Below, piece by piece: positions 25,287 through 33,210 of a stretch of 44,270 nucleotides of DNA. The position numbers and the translations under genes were made by a program. This DNA is from Candidatus Pacearchaeota archaeon (lineage in GTDB: Archaea > Nanobdellota > Nanobdellia > Pacearchaeales > GW2011-AR1). The DNA is taken from NCBI GenBank assembly GCA_026414385.1, contig JAOAJC010000005.1, positions 1-44,270 of the forward strand, in the 5' to 3' direction. Each line of letters begins with the position of its first letter. The stretch's first letter is position 1. The notes under the pieces are model-generated. The model had not been told where the DNA came from, did not search any database, and was given only the letters and a program-made list of their open reading frames with translations.

Positions 25287-26501
25287 ATGGAAACAAAGAA
25301 ACTGTTGGTTTCTTTTGTTACAATACTGGCACTAGCAGTAATGTTGGTTCAAAGCGTAAGCGCTTTTAGCCACATTACGAGCGTTGAAGTCAATGGTGTG
25401 GAGGCACTTAGTGGTGCTGAAATAGCAGACTTTGCAGGACAGACATTGCCTGTGAGGATTGTTTTCCAAGCCTATGACGACGCAAGTGATGTCAGGATAA
25501 AAGCATGGATTTCTGGCGAGAAAGAATACGCTGTCTCAACAGACAGATTTGATGTCATTGCTGGCAGAACATACAGCAGACTCATCTCTGTAGAGCTTCC
25601 TAAGAAAATTGATCCGAGCGAGGATTTGAAGCTAATTGTTCTTGTTGAGAGCAAGAACAATGGCGTATCTGATGTAGCTGAAATAGAATTGACTGTGCAG
25701 AGAGAATCTTATGACATTGAGATTCTTGACGTCGCAATGTCTAATGAAGTTAAAGCTGGCAGCAATCTCGTAATTGATGTAGTTTTGAAAAACACTGGAA
25801 GAAAGATGGCTGAAGACAGCTTTGTCAAGGCAAGAATACCTGCATTGGGTATTGAGACAAAAGCTTATTTTGGCGATCTTTCGGCAGTAGATCAAGCAAA
25901 TCCTGACAAAGAAGACGCTGTCCAAAGAAGACTTTTCTTAAGTGTGCCTTCAAATGCGCCTGCTGGAATTTACGTAGTTGAGTTGGAAGCATACAACAGC
26001 GACTCATCTGCATTAGTTACAAAGAAAGTAGCTATAACTGGCGGGGCAGTTGAATCAAGCCAAGTTGTCAGTTCAACAAGTAGCAGAACATTTGCCGTCG
26101 GGGAAAGAGCAGGATATACATTGACATTGGTAAACACTGGAAATCAGATAAGGGTTTATGAGCTGGTTCCTGAGACACCAAGCGATTTGAAATTGAACCT
26201 TGCTGATTCAGTGGTTGCTGTACCTGCTGGTGAAAGCAAGACAGTTAGTTTTGAGGCAGTTGCTACAAAGCAAGGAAGATATGCTTTTGCAGTAAATGTC
26301 TACACTGACAATGAGCTTGTAAAGAGATACAACTTTGTTGCTATAGCAGAGGGAAGCGGAAGTGCTACCAAATACACAAACACAACTGTTTTGATAACAG
26401 TAGTGCTTGCAATAATTTTTGTAGTGCTTCTCGTCGTGTTGATAGTATTGTTAACAAGAAAACCTGAAAAGAGCGAAGAGTTCGGAGAGAGCTACTATTA
26501 A
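25287..26501 (+). CDS. Abundant-looking surface protein with Ig-like domains and C-terminal anchor
   Basis: 404 residues. A signal peptide (residues 1-26, ending VSAF) is followed by three beta-sandwich domains. The middle one begins ESYDIEILDVAMSNEVKAGS and contains the CARDB/NEW3-like NLVIDVVLKNTGRKM. The third begins after VAITGGAVESSQVVSS and contains GYTLTLVNTGNQIRVYEL. A C-terminal helix (LITVVLAIIFVVLLVVLIVLL) with a short tail anchors it in the membrane. Codon use is clearly less AT-rich than in most genes here (many GTC, GAC, AGC, GAG), like highly expressed genes. It has its own promoter and a strong terminator. A main cell-surface coat component is a fair guess. Confidence 0.75.
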   Translation: METKKLLVSFVTILALAVMLVQSVSAFSHITSVEVNGVEALSGAEIADFAGQTLPVRIVFQAYDDASDVRIKAWISGEKEYAVSTDRFDVIAGRTYSRLISVELPKKIDPSEDLKLIVLVESKNNGVSDVAEIELTVQRESYDIEILDVAMSNEVKAGSNLVIDVVLKNTGRKMAEDSFVKARIPALGIETKAYFGDLSAVDQANPDKEDAVQRRLFLSVPSNAPAGIYVVELEAYNSDSSALVTKKVAITGGAVESSQVVSSTSSRTFAVGERAGYTLTLVNTGNQIRVYELVPETPSDLKLNLADSVVAVPAGESKTVSFEAVATKQGRYAFAVNVYTDNELVKRYNFVAIAEGSGSATKYTNTTVLITVVLAIIFVVLLVVLIVLLTRKPEKSEEFGESYY

Positions 26502-26556
26502 AAATAATTTTTTTTGTTTTATTTTTTTATAATTTTTCTCTCCGCTCTTTTTTTTA
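26483..26556 (+). terminator. Terminator of the 25287 gene
   Basis: cggagaga (26483-26490) pairs with tctctccg (26537-26544) across a T-rich loop, and a further run of eight T follows at about 26549. The loop itself contains ttttttttg and atttttttat runs. The stem overlaps the last codons of the gene. Confidence 0.5.
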
Positions 26557-26586
26557 AAAAGAGATTTTATTAGAAACAGTTAAATT

Positions 26587-26664
26587 ATGCACGCAATTAT
26601 TGATTTTTATGATTTTAAGGAGAGAGTGCAGAAAGAGAAAAACGAGAAAATGGAAGAGTTATGA
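26587..26664 (+). CDS. Micro-ORF, 25 residues, coupled to 26661
   Basis: Too short for the track. From ATG at 26587 it encodes MHAIIDFYDFKERVQKEKNE and MEEL-type end, and its TGA overlaps the next ATG (ATGA at 26661). A TATA-like tttttaaaaa at 26551-26560 is about 31 bp upstream. The tight overlap suggests a real two-gene unit ahead of smc. Confidence 0.45.
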   Translation: MHAIIDFYDFKERVQKEKNEKMEEL

Positions 26665-26846
26665 GAGAACTTTTGAATATTGTTAGGAGATGCAAGTTAG
26701 ATAAATTTGAAATTGATATGAGTGATAGAACAATGCAATTTTCGGAAGAACAAGATTTTAGAAAGATTTATTCGTTATTTACTAAAAAAACAATCAAAAA
26801 AGTGAAAACGAGATTAATTATAAAAGTTGGAGAATTTTTAGTTTGA
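26661..26846 (+). CDS. Small basic protein, unknown
   Basis: 61 residues: an acidic/hydrophobic first half with KFEIDMSDRTMQFSEEQDF, then a very basic end KKTIKKVKTRLIIKVGEFLV. It overlaps the 25-residue micro-ORF by 4 nt and lies 67 bp before smc. It may be the second part of a broken gene or a genuine small partner. No family is recognised. Confidence 0.45.
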   Translation: MRELLNIVRRCKLDKFEIDMSDRTMQFSEEQDFRKIYSLFTKKTIKKVKTRLIIKVGEFLV

Positions 26847-26913
26847 GTAAGAAAGACAAATAATTATTATATATCTTAGTTATTTTTAAATAAGCTCTTT
26901 TTCTTAAGAGAGT

Positions 26914-29900
26914 ATGACTTACATAAAAAAGATAGTGATGCAAGGATTCAAGAGTTTTGCAAGAAGAACAGAAATTCCATTTGATAAAGGGATTAATGTC
27001 ATTGTTGGTCCAAACGGGAGCGGTAAAAGCAACATTTCAGACGCGTTGTGTTTTGTGTTGGGAAGGTTATCTATAAAATCATTAAGAGCTGCAAAGGCAA
27101 AAAACTTAATATTTATGGGCTCAAAGTTCATAAAACCTGCTAAAGAGGCGTGCGTTGAGATAGTTTTTGACAATTCTGACAGAACATTTTCAATTGAGAG
27201 AGACGAGATATCTATTGAGAGAAAAGTAAGAAGAGACGGGCAAAGCATTTACAAAATTAATGGCGAGACAAAAACAAGAAATGAGATTATAGAATTATTG
27301 GCGCAAGCAGGAATAGATCCTTACGGGTTTAACATCATTTTACAGGGAGAGATCCAATCAATTGTTATGGCACATCCCGAAGAGAGAAGAAAAATTATTG
27401 AGGACGTTGCAGGGATATCAATATATGAGACAAGAAAAGAAAAATCGTTGAAGGAATTGGAAAAGACAGATGAAAAATTAAAAGAAATTAATGCGGTATT
27501 AAGAGAGAGAACCGCTTATTTAAGAAATCTTGAAAGAGAGAGAGCCCAAGCATTAAAATATAAGGAATTGGAGAGTTTATTGAAAAAAATAAAAGCGTCT
27601 ATAATAAAGAAGAAAATTGACGAAAAAGAGAGAGAATTAAATTCAATATTAAAATCAATAGAGGAAAAGACTCACGAAAAAGAAAAGATAAGAGAAAAAG
27701 CCGAAAAAATAAAAAAGGAAATAGAAGCATTGGGAGAGAAGATAAATCAAATTAATAGGCACATCCAAGAAACGAGCGGCATAGAACAAGAAACTTTGCA
27801 TAATCAAATAGGTAATTTAAAAGCCGAAATTGAGGGACATAAAGTTAGAAAAGAAAATTACGAAAACAGAAAAGAAGAGATTGAGAGAAGAATTGCGAAA
27901 ATAAACGAACAGATACCAGAAATAAAAAGAGAGATAGAGGAATTAAGAGAAAAGTCGCCGCAGGTTGCAAAAAAAGCAAATGAATTGAAAAAAAAGAAAG
28001 AAGAGCTTGCTTTAATAGAAGAAGAAAGGAAAAAAGTATTAACAATAAAAAGTGAATTAAATTCAATAAAAGAAAGAATAAATGACAAGGAAAAACAAGT
28101 TGCGAAAACAAGTGCTGAAAGTGATTTAATATTAAAACAAATTGAAGAGTTATCAAAAAACCTTAGTTATAAAAATGAGGAAGAATGCTTAAAGACAATA
28201 AATTCGTTAAAAAATTTATTAAAAGAAAAGAAAAAAGAATTAGAAACCATTGAAAACGAGAGTTTAAAAAACGAAAAGCAAATTTCTGTGTTGGAATTTG
28301 ACATAAACAGAATTGAAAAAATAAAGAATGATGTCAAAGAAATTGATGTTTGTCCTTTGTGTCAGAGCAAGATAACCGAGAATCATAGAGAACATGTTGT
28401 AAGCGAATCAAATAACAAAATAAAAATTTGTGAAGAAAGAATTTATGCATTGAAAGATGAGATTGGAAGGTTAAAAACAAGAAAAAATCAGCTTATAGAA
28501 GAAATAAAAAGCAATGAAGAAAAGACGTCAAATAGCGAGATTGAGTTAATAAAACAAAAAACAATAAGAGAAAAGAAAGAACATTTAAAAAGAATTGTTG
28601 ACGAAGAAAAAGCCTTGAAAGAAGAGATAATTTCGCTTTTATTAAAAAGAAAAGAGTTAGAAAATAAGACAATCGATTTAAGTGAGATTGAGGCAAGATA
28701 CCACGCTAAAATAATGGAGATAGAGGAGATTTCTTCAAGAACAGAAGAAGATATCGACAACACTTTATTGCATAAGGAAAGAGAAATAGAACAGATGCAG
28801 CACATCATAAAAATGAGCAACAAAGACATTGAAGAAATTGAAAATAATATAAATGAAATTTCAAAAAATCTTGATAGAAAAATTGCGTTATTGGAAGAGA
28901 AAGAAGAGCAGGAGAAAAAGCTTAATGAAAAATTCAAGAAGATGTTTGAGGAGATGGATATGATGCAAAAAGAATTGCAAGAACGAAGCGTAATATTTAG
29001 TGAGACGCAAAATAATATGAGGGCAATTGACGACCAAATTAATTTTTTGAGGATAGGAAAGGCAAAAATTGACGCTGAAAAAGAGGCGCTTGGAATGGAA
29101 ATGAGCGAGTTTGTTGGAGTTGAATTAATAAAAGCAACTATTGAGACATTGCAAGAAAGATTGGCAAAAACGCAACAGGCATTAAGCGAAATAGGGACAA
29201 TAAACATGAGAGCCTTGGAGATTTATGACGAAATGAAAAAAGAATACGATTCTATACAAGAAAAAGTAAACATATTGGAAAAAGAGAAAGCGGAGATAAT
29301 GCAGGTTATTGCAGAAATTGACAGAAAAAAGAAAATTACATTTATGCGCACATTTAAGTCAATAAATGAGCTATTTACAAGGAATTTTTCAAAATTATCA
29401 ACGAAAGGTGAGGCGTTTCTTGACATTGAAAATAAAGAAAACATATTTGATGGTGGAATAAACATACTCGTAAAAAAAGCAAAAGGTAAATATTTTGATG
29501 TAACTTCTCTTTCCGGAGGGGAGAAAGTTCTGGTTGCTTTATCGTTGCTTTTTGCAATACAAGAACATAAACCATATCATTTTTACATATTTGATGAGAT
29601 TGATGCTGCGTTGGACAAGAGAAATTCGGAAAGGTTGGCTGCGTTGTTAAACCAATACATGCAATCTGGACAATATGTTGTCGTAACGCACAATGACGCA
29701 ATAATCATGAATTCAAATTTACTTTATGGAGTTACTATGCATGATGATGTTTCAAAGATATTAAGCATAAAGTTAGAAGACAAAGAAGAGATTAAAAAAT
29801 ATAATGTGCAAAATGCTGTTCAAAAAGAAACGCGTGAGGACGAAAATGAAATCGGGTTTGACGATGAATGGAATTTAAATAATGTTGGGATTAATAATAA

Positions 29901-29982
29901 CATTAACGTGGCTGAAGCAGAGAAAATAACAAATAAAATTGCAAGCAGCGTTGAAAACACCAATCTTGAAAAACGCGGCTGA
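26914..29982 (+). CDS. smc: SMC-family chromosome ATPase carrying a Rad50-type zinc hook
   Basis: 1022 residues, short for SMC (about 1150-1200). The N-terminal head is clearly SMC: QGFKSFARRTEIPF, Walker A GPNGSGKSN (residues 32-40), and the SMC-specific LQGEIQSIVMAHPEERRKII with AGISIYE. The C-terminal head has the signature LSGGEK (866-871), Walker B FYIFDEIDAALD (DE 894-895) and D-loop. Between them are two long coiled coils. Where an SMC hinge domain of about 150 residues is expected there is instead CPLCQSKITENHREHVV (CPLC at 480-483), the pattern of a Rad50 zinc hook, near the centre of the coil. No kleisin (ScpA) or Mre11 gene is nearby. The C-terminal tail after residue 940 is Asn/Glu-rich and low-complexity. 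A box tttttaaata at about 26884 is 25 bp before the ATG. Confidence 0.92.
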   Translation: MTYIKKIVMQGFKSFARRTEIPFDKGINVIVGPNGSGKSNISDALCFVLGRLSIKSLRAAKAKNLIFMGSKFIKPAKEACVEIVFDNSDRTFSIERDEISIERKVRRDGQSIYKINGETKTRNEIIELLAQAGIDPYGFNIILQGEIQSIVMAHPEERRKIIEDVAGISIYETRKEKSLKELEKTDEKLKEINAVLRERTAYLRNLERERAQALKYKELESLLKKIKASIIKKKIDEKERELNSILKSIEEKTHEKEKIREKAEKIKKEIEALGEKINQINRHIQETSGIEQETLHNQIGNLKAEIEGHKVRKENYENRKEEIERRIAKINEQIPEIKREIEELREKSPQVAKKANELKKKKEELALIEEERKKVLTIKSELNSIKERINDKEKQVAKTSAESDLILKQIEELSKNLSYKNEEECLKTINSLKNLLKEKKKELETIENESLKNEKQISVLEFDINRIEKIKNDVKEIDVCPLCQSKITENHREHVVSESNNKIKICEERIYALKDEIGRLKTRKNQLIEEIKSNEEKTSNSEIELIKQKTIREKKEHLKRIVDEEKALKEEIISLLLKRKELENKTIDLSEIEARYHAKIMEIEEISSRTEEDIDNTLLHKEREIEQMQHIIKMSNKDIEEIENNINEISKNLDRKIALLEEKEEQEKKLNEKFKKMFEEMDMMQKELQERSVIFSETQNNMRAIDDQINFLRIGKAKIDAEKEALGMEMSEFVGVELIKATIETLQERLAKTQQALSEIGTINMRALEIYDEMKKEYDSIQEKVNILEKEKAEIMQVIAEIDRKKKITFMRTFKSINELFTRNFSKLSTKGEAFLDIENKENIFDGGINILVKKAKGKYFDVTSLSGGEKVLVALSLLFAIQEHKPYHFYIFDEIDAALDKRNSERLAALLNQYMQSGQYVVVTHNDAIIMNSNLLYGVTMHDDVSKILSIKLEDKEEIKKYNVQNAVQKETREDENEIGFDDEWNLNNVGINNNINVAEAEKITNKIASSVENTNLEKRG

Positions 29983-30005
29983 AATGAGAGAGTAAAAAAG
30001 AAAAA

Positions 30006-30689
30006 TTAGAAGTCAAGCAAACTTGATTGTTTTTTTTCTTGGAAAATTGATTTCCAAGTTTTCCATGTTTTTCTAAAAATGCCTGAATCTTTTAATTTTT
30101 CCCCGTTCTTTTTTAAGAATTCTTGAGTTATTGGATCTGATGGATAGCCGGAACCGATATCACCATATTTTTTGTATTGTTCTTTTAGTTTTGCAACTTC
30201 GTCCTCTCTCTCAACTTTTGCGATAATTGAGGCTGCTGATGTTGAAGGATACAAGAAATCAGCTTTATGTTCAACCGTGAATTCTAAATTTTCCGGGTGT
30301 TTAATAAAACCAATTAAAGTAGAACGCCAAGCTCTCGTATTTATAGACGGACAATCAACAAAGACATGGATTTTTGATTTATTATCATTTAAAGAATTGA
30401 TTATTTCTGCCATTTTTAACGCTTCTAAAGTATTTAGATTAATCCCGGTGTTGATAGACCTGTCAATTTCTTCAGGATAGATTTTAATTGTTTTAATATT
30501 TAGGGCATTCTCTTTTATTATTTTTGAGAGTGATATTCTTGCATTGTGGGAGAGAAGTTTGGAATCTTTTACGCCTTTTTCTTTTAAGAAAATTTCTTTT
30601 TCTTTTTCTAACAAAACTCCTGCTAAAACCATCGGGCCGATTAAAGGCCCTCTGCCTGCATCGTCAATGCCTAAAACCAACATAAACAA
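30006..30689 (-). CDS. rnhB: Ribonuclease HII
   Basis: 227 residues, normal length. The enzyme cleaves the RNA strand of RNA-DNA hybrids and single ribonucleotides in DNA. The first motif reads LGIDDAGRGPLIGPMVLAG, where most family members have GIDEAGRGP. The usual Asp-Glu pair is thus Asp-Asp here. Further catalytic positions are seen in HVFVDCPSIN (Asp) and EHKADFLYPSTSAASIIAKVERE (Asp and the SAASI motif), and the substrate-recognition region IGSGYPSDPIT is present. The methionine at 30683 is an alternative start. It is convergent with smc (24-bp gap) and ends with a short basic tail QEKKQSSLLDF-type, where a PIP-box-like LLDF end could bind PCNA; this last point is a guess. Confidence 0.92.
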   Translation of the reverse strand: MFMLVLGIDDAGRGPLIGPMVLAGVLLEKEKEIFLKEKGVKDSKLLSHNARISLSKIIKENALNIKTIKIYPEEIDRSINTGINLNTLEALKMAEIINSLNDNKSKIHVFVDCPSINTRAWRSTLIGFIKHPENLEFTVEHKADFLYPSTSAASIIAKVEREDEVAKLKEQYKKYGDIGSGYPSDPITQEFLKKNGEKLKDSGIFRKTWKTWKSIFQEKKQSSLLDF

Positions 30690-30725
30690 AGAAATAATGA
30701 ATTGTATAAAAAGCTATTGTAAAAA

Positions 30726-30800
30726 TAGCAGCGGTTGGATTTGAACCAACGATCTCCGGGTTATGGGCCCGGTGAGGACTCCAAGCTCCTCTACGCTGCT
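30726..30800 (-). tRNA. Initiator tRNA-Met (CAT)
   Basis: 75 nt, folding as a full cloverleaf. The acceptor is AGCAGCG/CGCTGCT, the D stem GAGG/CCTC, the anticodon stem CCGGG/CCCGG with loop CCCATAA (anticodon CAT), the variable loop AGATC, and the T arm GTTGG-TTCAAAT-CCAAC; the discriminator is A. The A1-U72 pair and the three consecutive G-C pairs at the bottom of the anticodon stem are archaeal initiator identity marks. No CCA is encoded and no intron is present. It lies just upstream of rnhB on the same strand. Confidence 0.93.
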
Positions 30801-31071
30801 ATAGAAATAAAGATAAGACAGGGCTTTTAAAGATTTGCTAAAATCTCTATTAAAAATTTAAATGTTTTTAGATTATAATAGATTTCTAACGCGATTAAAC
30901 CGGGTGTTTAATGAACTGAGAGATAATAAGGCTTTTGTTAAGCAAAAATTAGGAATTTTCTTGTTGGAGATTTGAGGTTAATAGAACAAAAATTATCGTT
31001 TATATAAAAATTAATTTTAAATTCTTTCTTTAAATAGTTAAAATTAAAAAGAGTGGGTTTTTTAAGTTGTA
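30801..31071 (+). promoter_or_regulatory. Intergenic region with inverted repeat and promoters for 31072
   Basis: 271 bp without a gene. attaaac-cgggt-gtttaat (30894-30912) is a perfect 7-bp inverted repeat. Two TATA-like boxes precede the lipid gene: tttatataaaaa at 30999-31010 and tttaaatag at 31030-31038. Confidence 0.4.
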
Positions 31072-31650
31072 ATGAAAAAAGAGAAGATAATTAACATACC
31101 AAACATTATAAGCATTTTAAGAATAATTCTAACTTTTGTTATTATTTATTTTATTTTAATGAACTTTAGCAGGATTTCCATAGCAATTATGTTTATTATT
31201 GCGATGATAACTGATGCTCTTGATGGGCAAATAGCAAGAAGGTTTAAGATGAAAAGCGAGATTGGAAGAAAATTAGATATGATTGCTGATAGGTTCTTGG
31301 TTATTGGAGTTATATTATTCATATTAATGGAACACAGCATAACCAAATCATTAACGAATTATGAATTTGTTCAGTTTTTATTAATAATGACAAGAGAAAT
31401 CGTTGCTTTTCCTTTTGCAATAATAGCGCTGGCTTCTGGAAATGCTTTTCCAAAAGTAAGAATAATCGGAAAGGCAACAACTGTTTTGCAAGGCATTTCT
31501 TTTCCAATGATTTTATTGAGTAGTGATTATGTTATATTTTCAAAAATTTCAATTTTTTTCTCTATTTTGACTGCAATAAGTGGATTGATTTCGGGATTTA
31601 AATATATAAAAGATGTTAGTGAAAAAAATGACGGGCGCGGGAGAAGGTAA
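31072..31650 (+). CDS. CDP-alcohol phosphatidyltransferase family membrane enzyme
   Basis: 192 residues with four to six membrane helices. The full family signature is present: DALDGQIARRFKMKSEIGRKLDMIAD, i.e. DxxDGxxAR...G...D...D. The enzyme moves a polar head group onto a CDP-activated lipid, here presumably an archaeal CDP-archaeol; the acceptor (glycerol phosphate, inositol phosphate or serine) cannot be read from sequence. Overall layout is closest to PgsA-like members. It heads a three-gene unit with the 31628 gene (23-nt overlap) and a DedA/VTT protein. Confidence 0.85.
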   Translation: MKKEKIINIPNIISILRIILTFVIIYFILMNFSRISIAIMFIIAMITDALDGQIARRFKMKSEIGRKLDMIADRFLVIGVILFILMEHSITKSLTNYEFVQFLLIMTREIVAFPFAIIALASGNAFPKVRIIGKATTVLQGISFPMILLSSDYVIFSKISIFFSILTAISGLISGFKYIKDVSEKNDGRGRR

Positions 31651-31858
31651 AAAATTTATTGGAAAAGCCGATGTGTATATCCATGAAAAAGGAAAGAGTA
31701 ACGCGCGCATTACGGATATTGACATTGAATTAGAGAAATTAAACGGGATTATTAAACCAGGAGAAGCAAGCTATGTGCAAGGAAAGGAGGGAGGGGTTTT
31801 TATTGGGTTAAAAAAAGAGATGATTAATAGGGCGGAGAAAGAGCTGAAAAAGAGTTAA
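31628..31858 (+). CDS. Small soluble protein in lipid-gene operon, unknown
   Basis: The track starts at 31613, but the methionine at 31628 (MTGAGEGKKFIGKADVYIHE) is a better start and gives 76 residues with a 23-nt overlap with the upstream gene. The sequence looks like a small beta domain (GKADVYIHEKGKSNARITDIDIELE; EASYVQGKEGGVFIGL) followed by a basic helix. No family is recognised. Its stop is 1 bp from the next start, so it is firmly embedded between the two membrane-protein genes. Confidence 0.65.
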   Translation: MTGAGEGKKFIGKADVYIHEKGKSNARITDIDIELEKLNGIIKPGEASYVQGKEGGVFIGLKKEMINRAEKELKKS

Positions 31859-31859
31859 A

Positions 31860-32648
31860 ATGATAAATTTCAAAAAACTAAAATTTTATACTTTTCTTTT
31901 ATTGGCTTTTTTATCCTTAATTGTTGTTGTTTATCCTTTTTTTAGAGGATATGATGTTATATATTACAAAAACTTACTTGAATATTTTAACATACCTGAA
32001 TTGATTTATTTAGGATGGATAGTATTAGCAACAGCAACAACAATGCCGATATCCGCACCAATGGTTGCTGGAATAATTTATTTTTCATTTGATAAAGCGC
32101 TCTTATTAACTTTTGTTGGAATAATAACTGGCGCTATTGGCGTTTTTTATATATCAAAATATTTAGGAAAAGATTTTGTGAAAGAGAATTATGGAATAAA
32201 AAGTAAAACAAAGATACATTTGTTTAATGAGTTAATGCATAAACATTCATTAGCTTATGTTGTCTTGATTACTTGTGTTTATGCTTTTCCTTCTAACCTT
32301 GCTTATATGATTGCAGGAGTAACTGAAACGAGTTTGTTAAAGTTAGTTATTATTGTATTAATTGGACATGTTGGGACTGCTTTTGCTGTTGGAGCGTTAG
32401 TTTTTGGTGGATTAAATTCAAACATAACTTACATTTTGATTGGAGTAGCTTATTTGGCTCTTATTAACATAATTCCAATTGGATTATATCACAAAGAAAT
32501 GAAAAAACTTGTTTTATTGATTTATAACAAAAAAGCTTATGAAAGGTTTGTTAAGATGGAAAAGTTGGAGAAAAAAATTGAGAAAGAGGTAGAAAAAACA
32601 GAAAAGAAAATTAAGAAAGAAATATTCGAGGATTTAATAAAAAAGTGA
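31860..32648 (+). CDS. DedA/VTT (TVP38/TMEM64-like) membrane protein
   Basis: 262 residues with about six hydrophobic helices. The VTT-domain hallmarks are visible: a re-entrant loop region with TTMPISAPMVAGIIYFSF, the GAIGVFYISKYLGKDFV segment and AFPSNLAYMIAGVT. Members of this family act as lipid scramblases or transporters in bacteria and eukaryotes. Its place behind a CDP-alcohol phosphatidyltransferase suggests work on lipid carriers or phospholipids. The C-terminal 45 residues are a charged lysine/glutamate coiled coil (KLEKKIEKEVEKTEKKIKKE), not usual for the family. Confidence 0.8.
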   Translation: MINFKKLKFYTFLLLAFLSLIVVVYPFFRGYDVIYYKNLLEYFNIPELIYLGWIVLATATTMPISAPMVAGIIYFSFDKALLLTFVGIITGAIGVFYISKYLGKDFVKENYGIKSKTKIHLFNELMHKHSLAYVVLITCVYAFPSNLAYMIAGVTETSLLKLVIIVLIGHVGTAFAVGALVFGGLNSNITYILIGVAYLALINIIPIGLYHKEMKKLVLLIYNKKAYERFVKMEKLEKKIEKEVEKTEKKIKKEIFEDLIKK

Positions 32649-32766
32649 ATTGGATTGGGTTTTTTGACAAAGACGAATTGAAACTGCTTTGGCTTTTTGC
32701 CTTGTGAAATCGTATTTATTTTGATATTTGAAAACGATTAACTGACAAAATATTAAACTAGAAAAA

Positions 32767-32851
32767 CGCCCGGACCAGGATTTGAACCTGGGAATCCATC
32801 GCTGGAAACAAGGTTAGCAACCTTGCGCCGTAACCACTGGGCCATCCGGGC
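32767..32851 (-). tRNA. tRNA-Ser (GCT)
   Basis: 85 nt class II tRNA. The acceptor is GCCCGGA/TCCGGGC with discriminator G (serine identity), anticodon stem CAAGG/CCTTG with loop TTGCTAA (anticodon GCT, reading AGC/AGU). A long variable arm around TTTCCAGCGATGGATTC and T arm CCAGG-TTCAAAT-CCTGG complete it. No CCA encoded, no intron. Confidence 0.93.
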
Positions 32852-32903
32852 TCAATTAAAATATGAGAGAATTGCTTAAAAGGTTTATTATTTTAATGAT
32901 ATT

Positions 32904-33188
32904 ATGGTTTTATTGAAGATTTTGAATAAATTAAGAAGAAAAATTATGCTTTTGATTAACAAAGATTATGTTATAAAAAAAATTGTAAAGAGAAGAGGAA
33001 AGTGCTTGAAATGTGGAAAATGCTGTATTGGGTGCGAGTATCTTAATAAAAAAACAAGATTATGCAAGGTTTATAAAAATCGTCCAAATTGGTGTCATAA
33101 AGATTTTCCAATTGATGAGTTTGATAAAGTTGTTTTTGGAGTTAGAAACAATTGTGGATATTGGTTTGATGAACAAAAACATTTATAA
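32904..33188 (+). CDS. YkgJ-like zinc/iron-chelating domain protein
   Basis: 94 residues. The cysteine cluster CLKCGKCCIGCEYL and the following LCKVYKNRPNWCHKDFP match the CxxCxxCC...C...RP..C pattern of the YkgJ family (predicted Fe-S or zinc binding; enzymatic role mostly unknown). A basic N terminus precedes it. The box ttaaaagg at about 32876 lies 25 bp upstream, so the mRNA is probably leaderless. The promoter of the next gene lies inside its last codons. Confidence 0.8.
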   Translation: MVLLKILNKLRRKIMLLINKDYVIKKIVKRRGKCLKCGKCCIGCEYLNKKTRLCKVYKNRPNWCHKDFPIDEFDKVVFGVRNNCGYWFDEQKHL

Positions 33189-33210
33189 TCTTAACAATTT
33201 TAGATATAAC

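Noticed and set aside
28488-29207. 239-residue minus-strand ORF
   Set aside because: Antisense to the smc coiled coil; Ser/Phe-rich composition mirrors Glu/Lys codons.
30172-30480. Plus-strand 102-residue ORF
   Set aside because: Antisense to rnhB; no family features.
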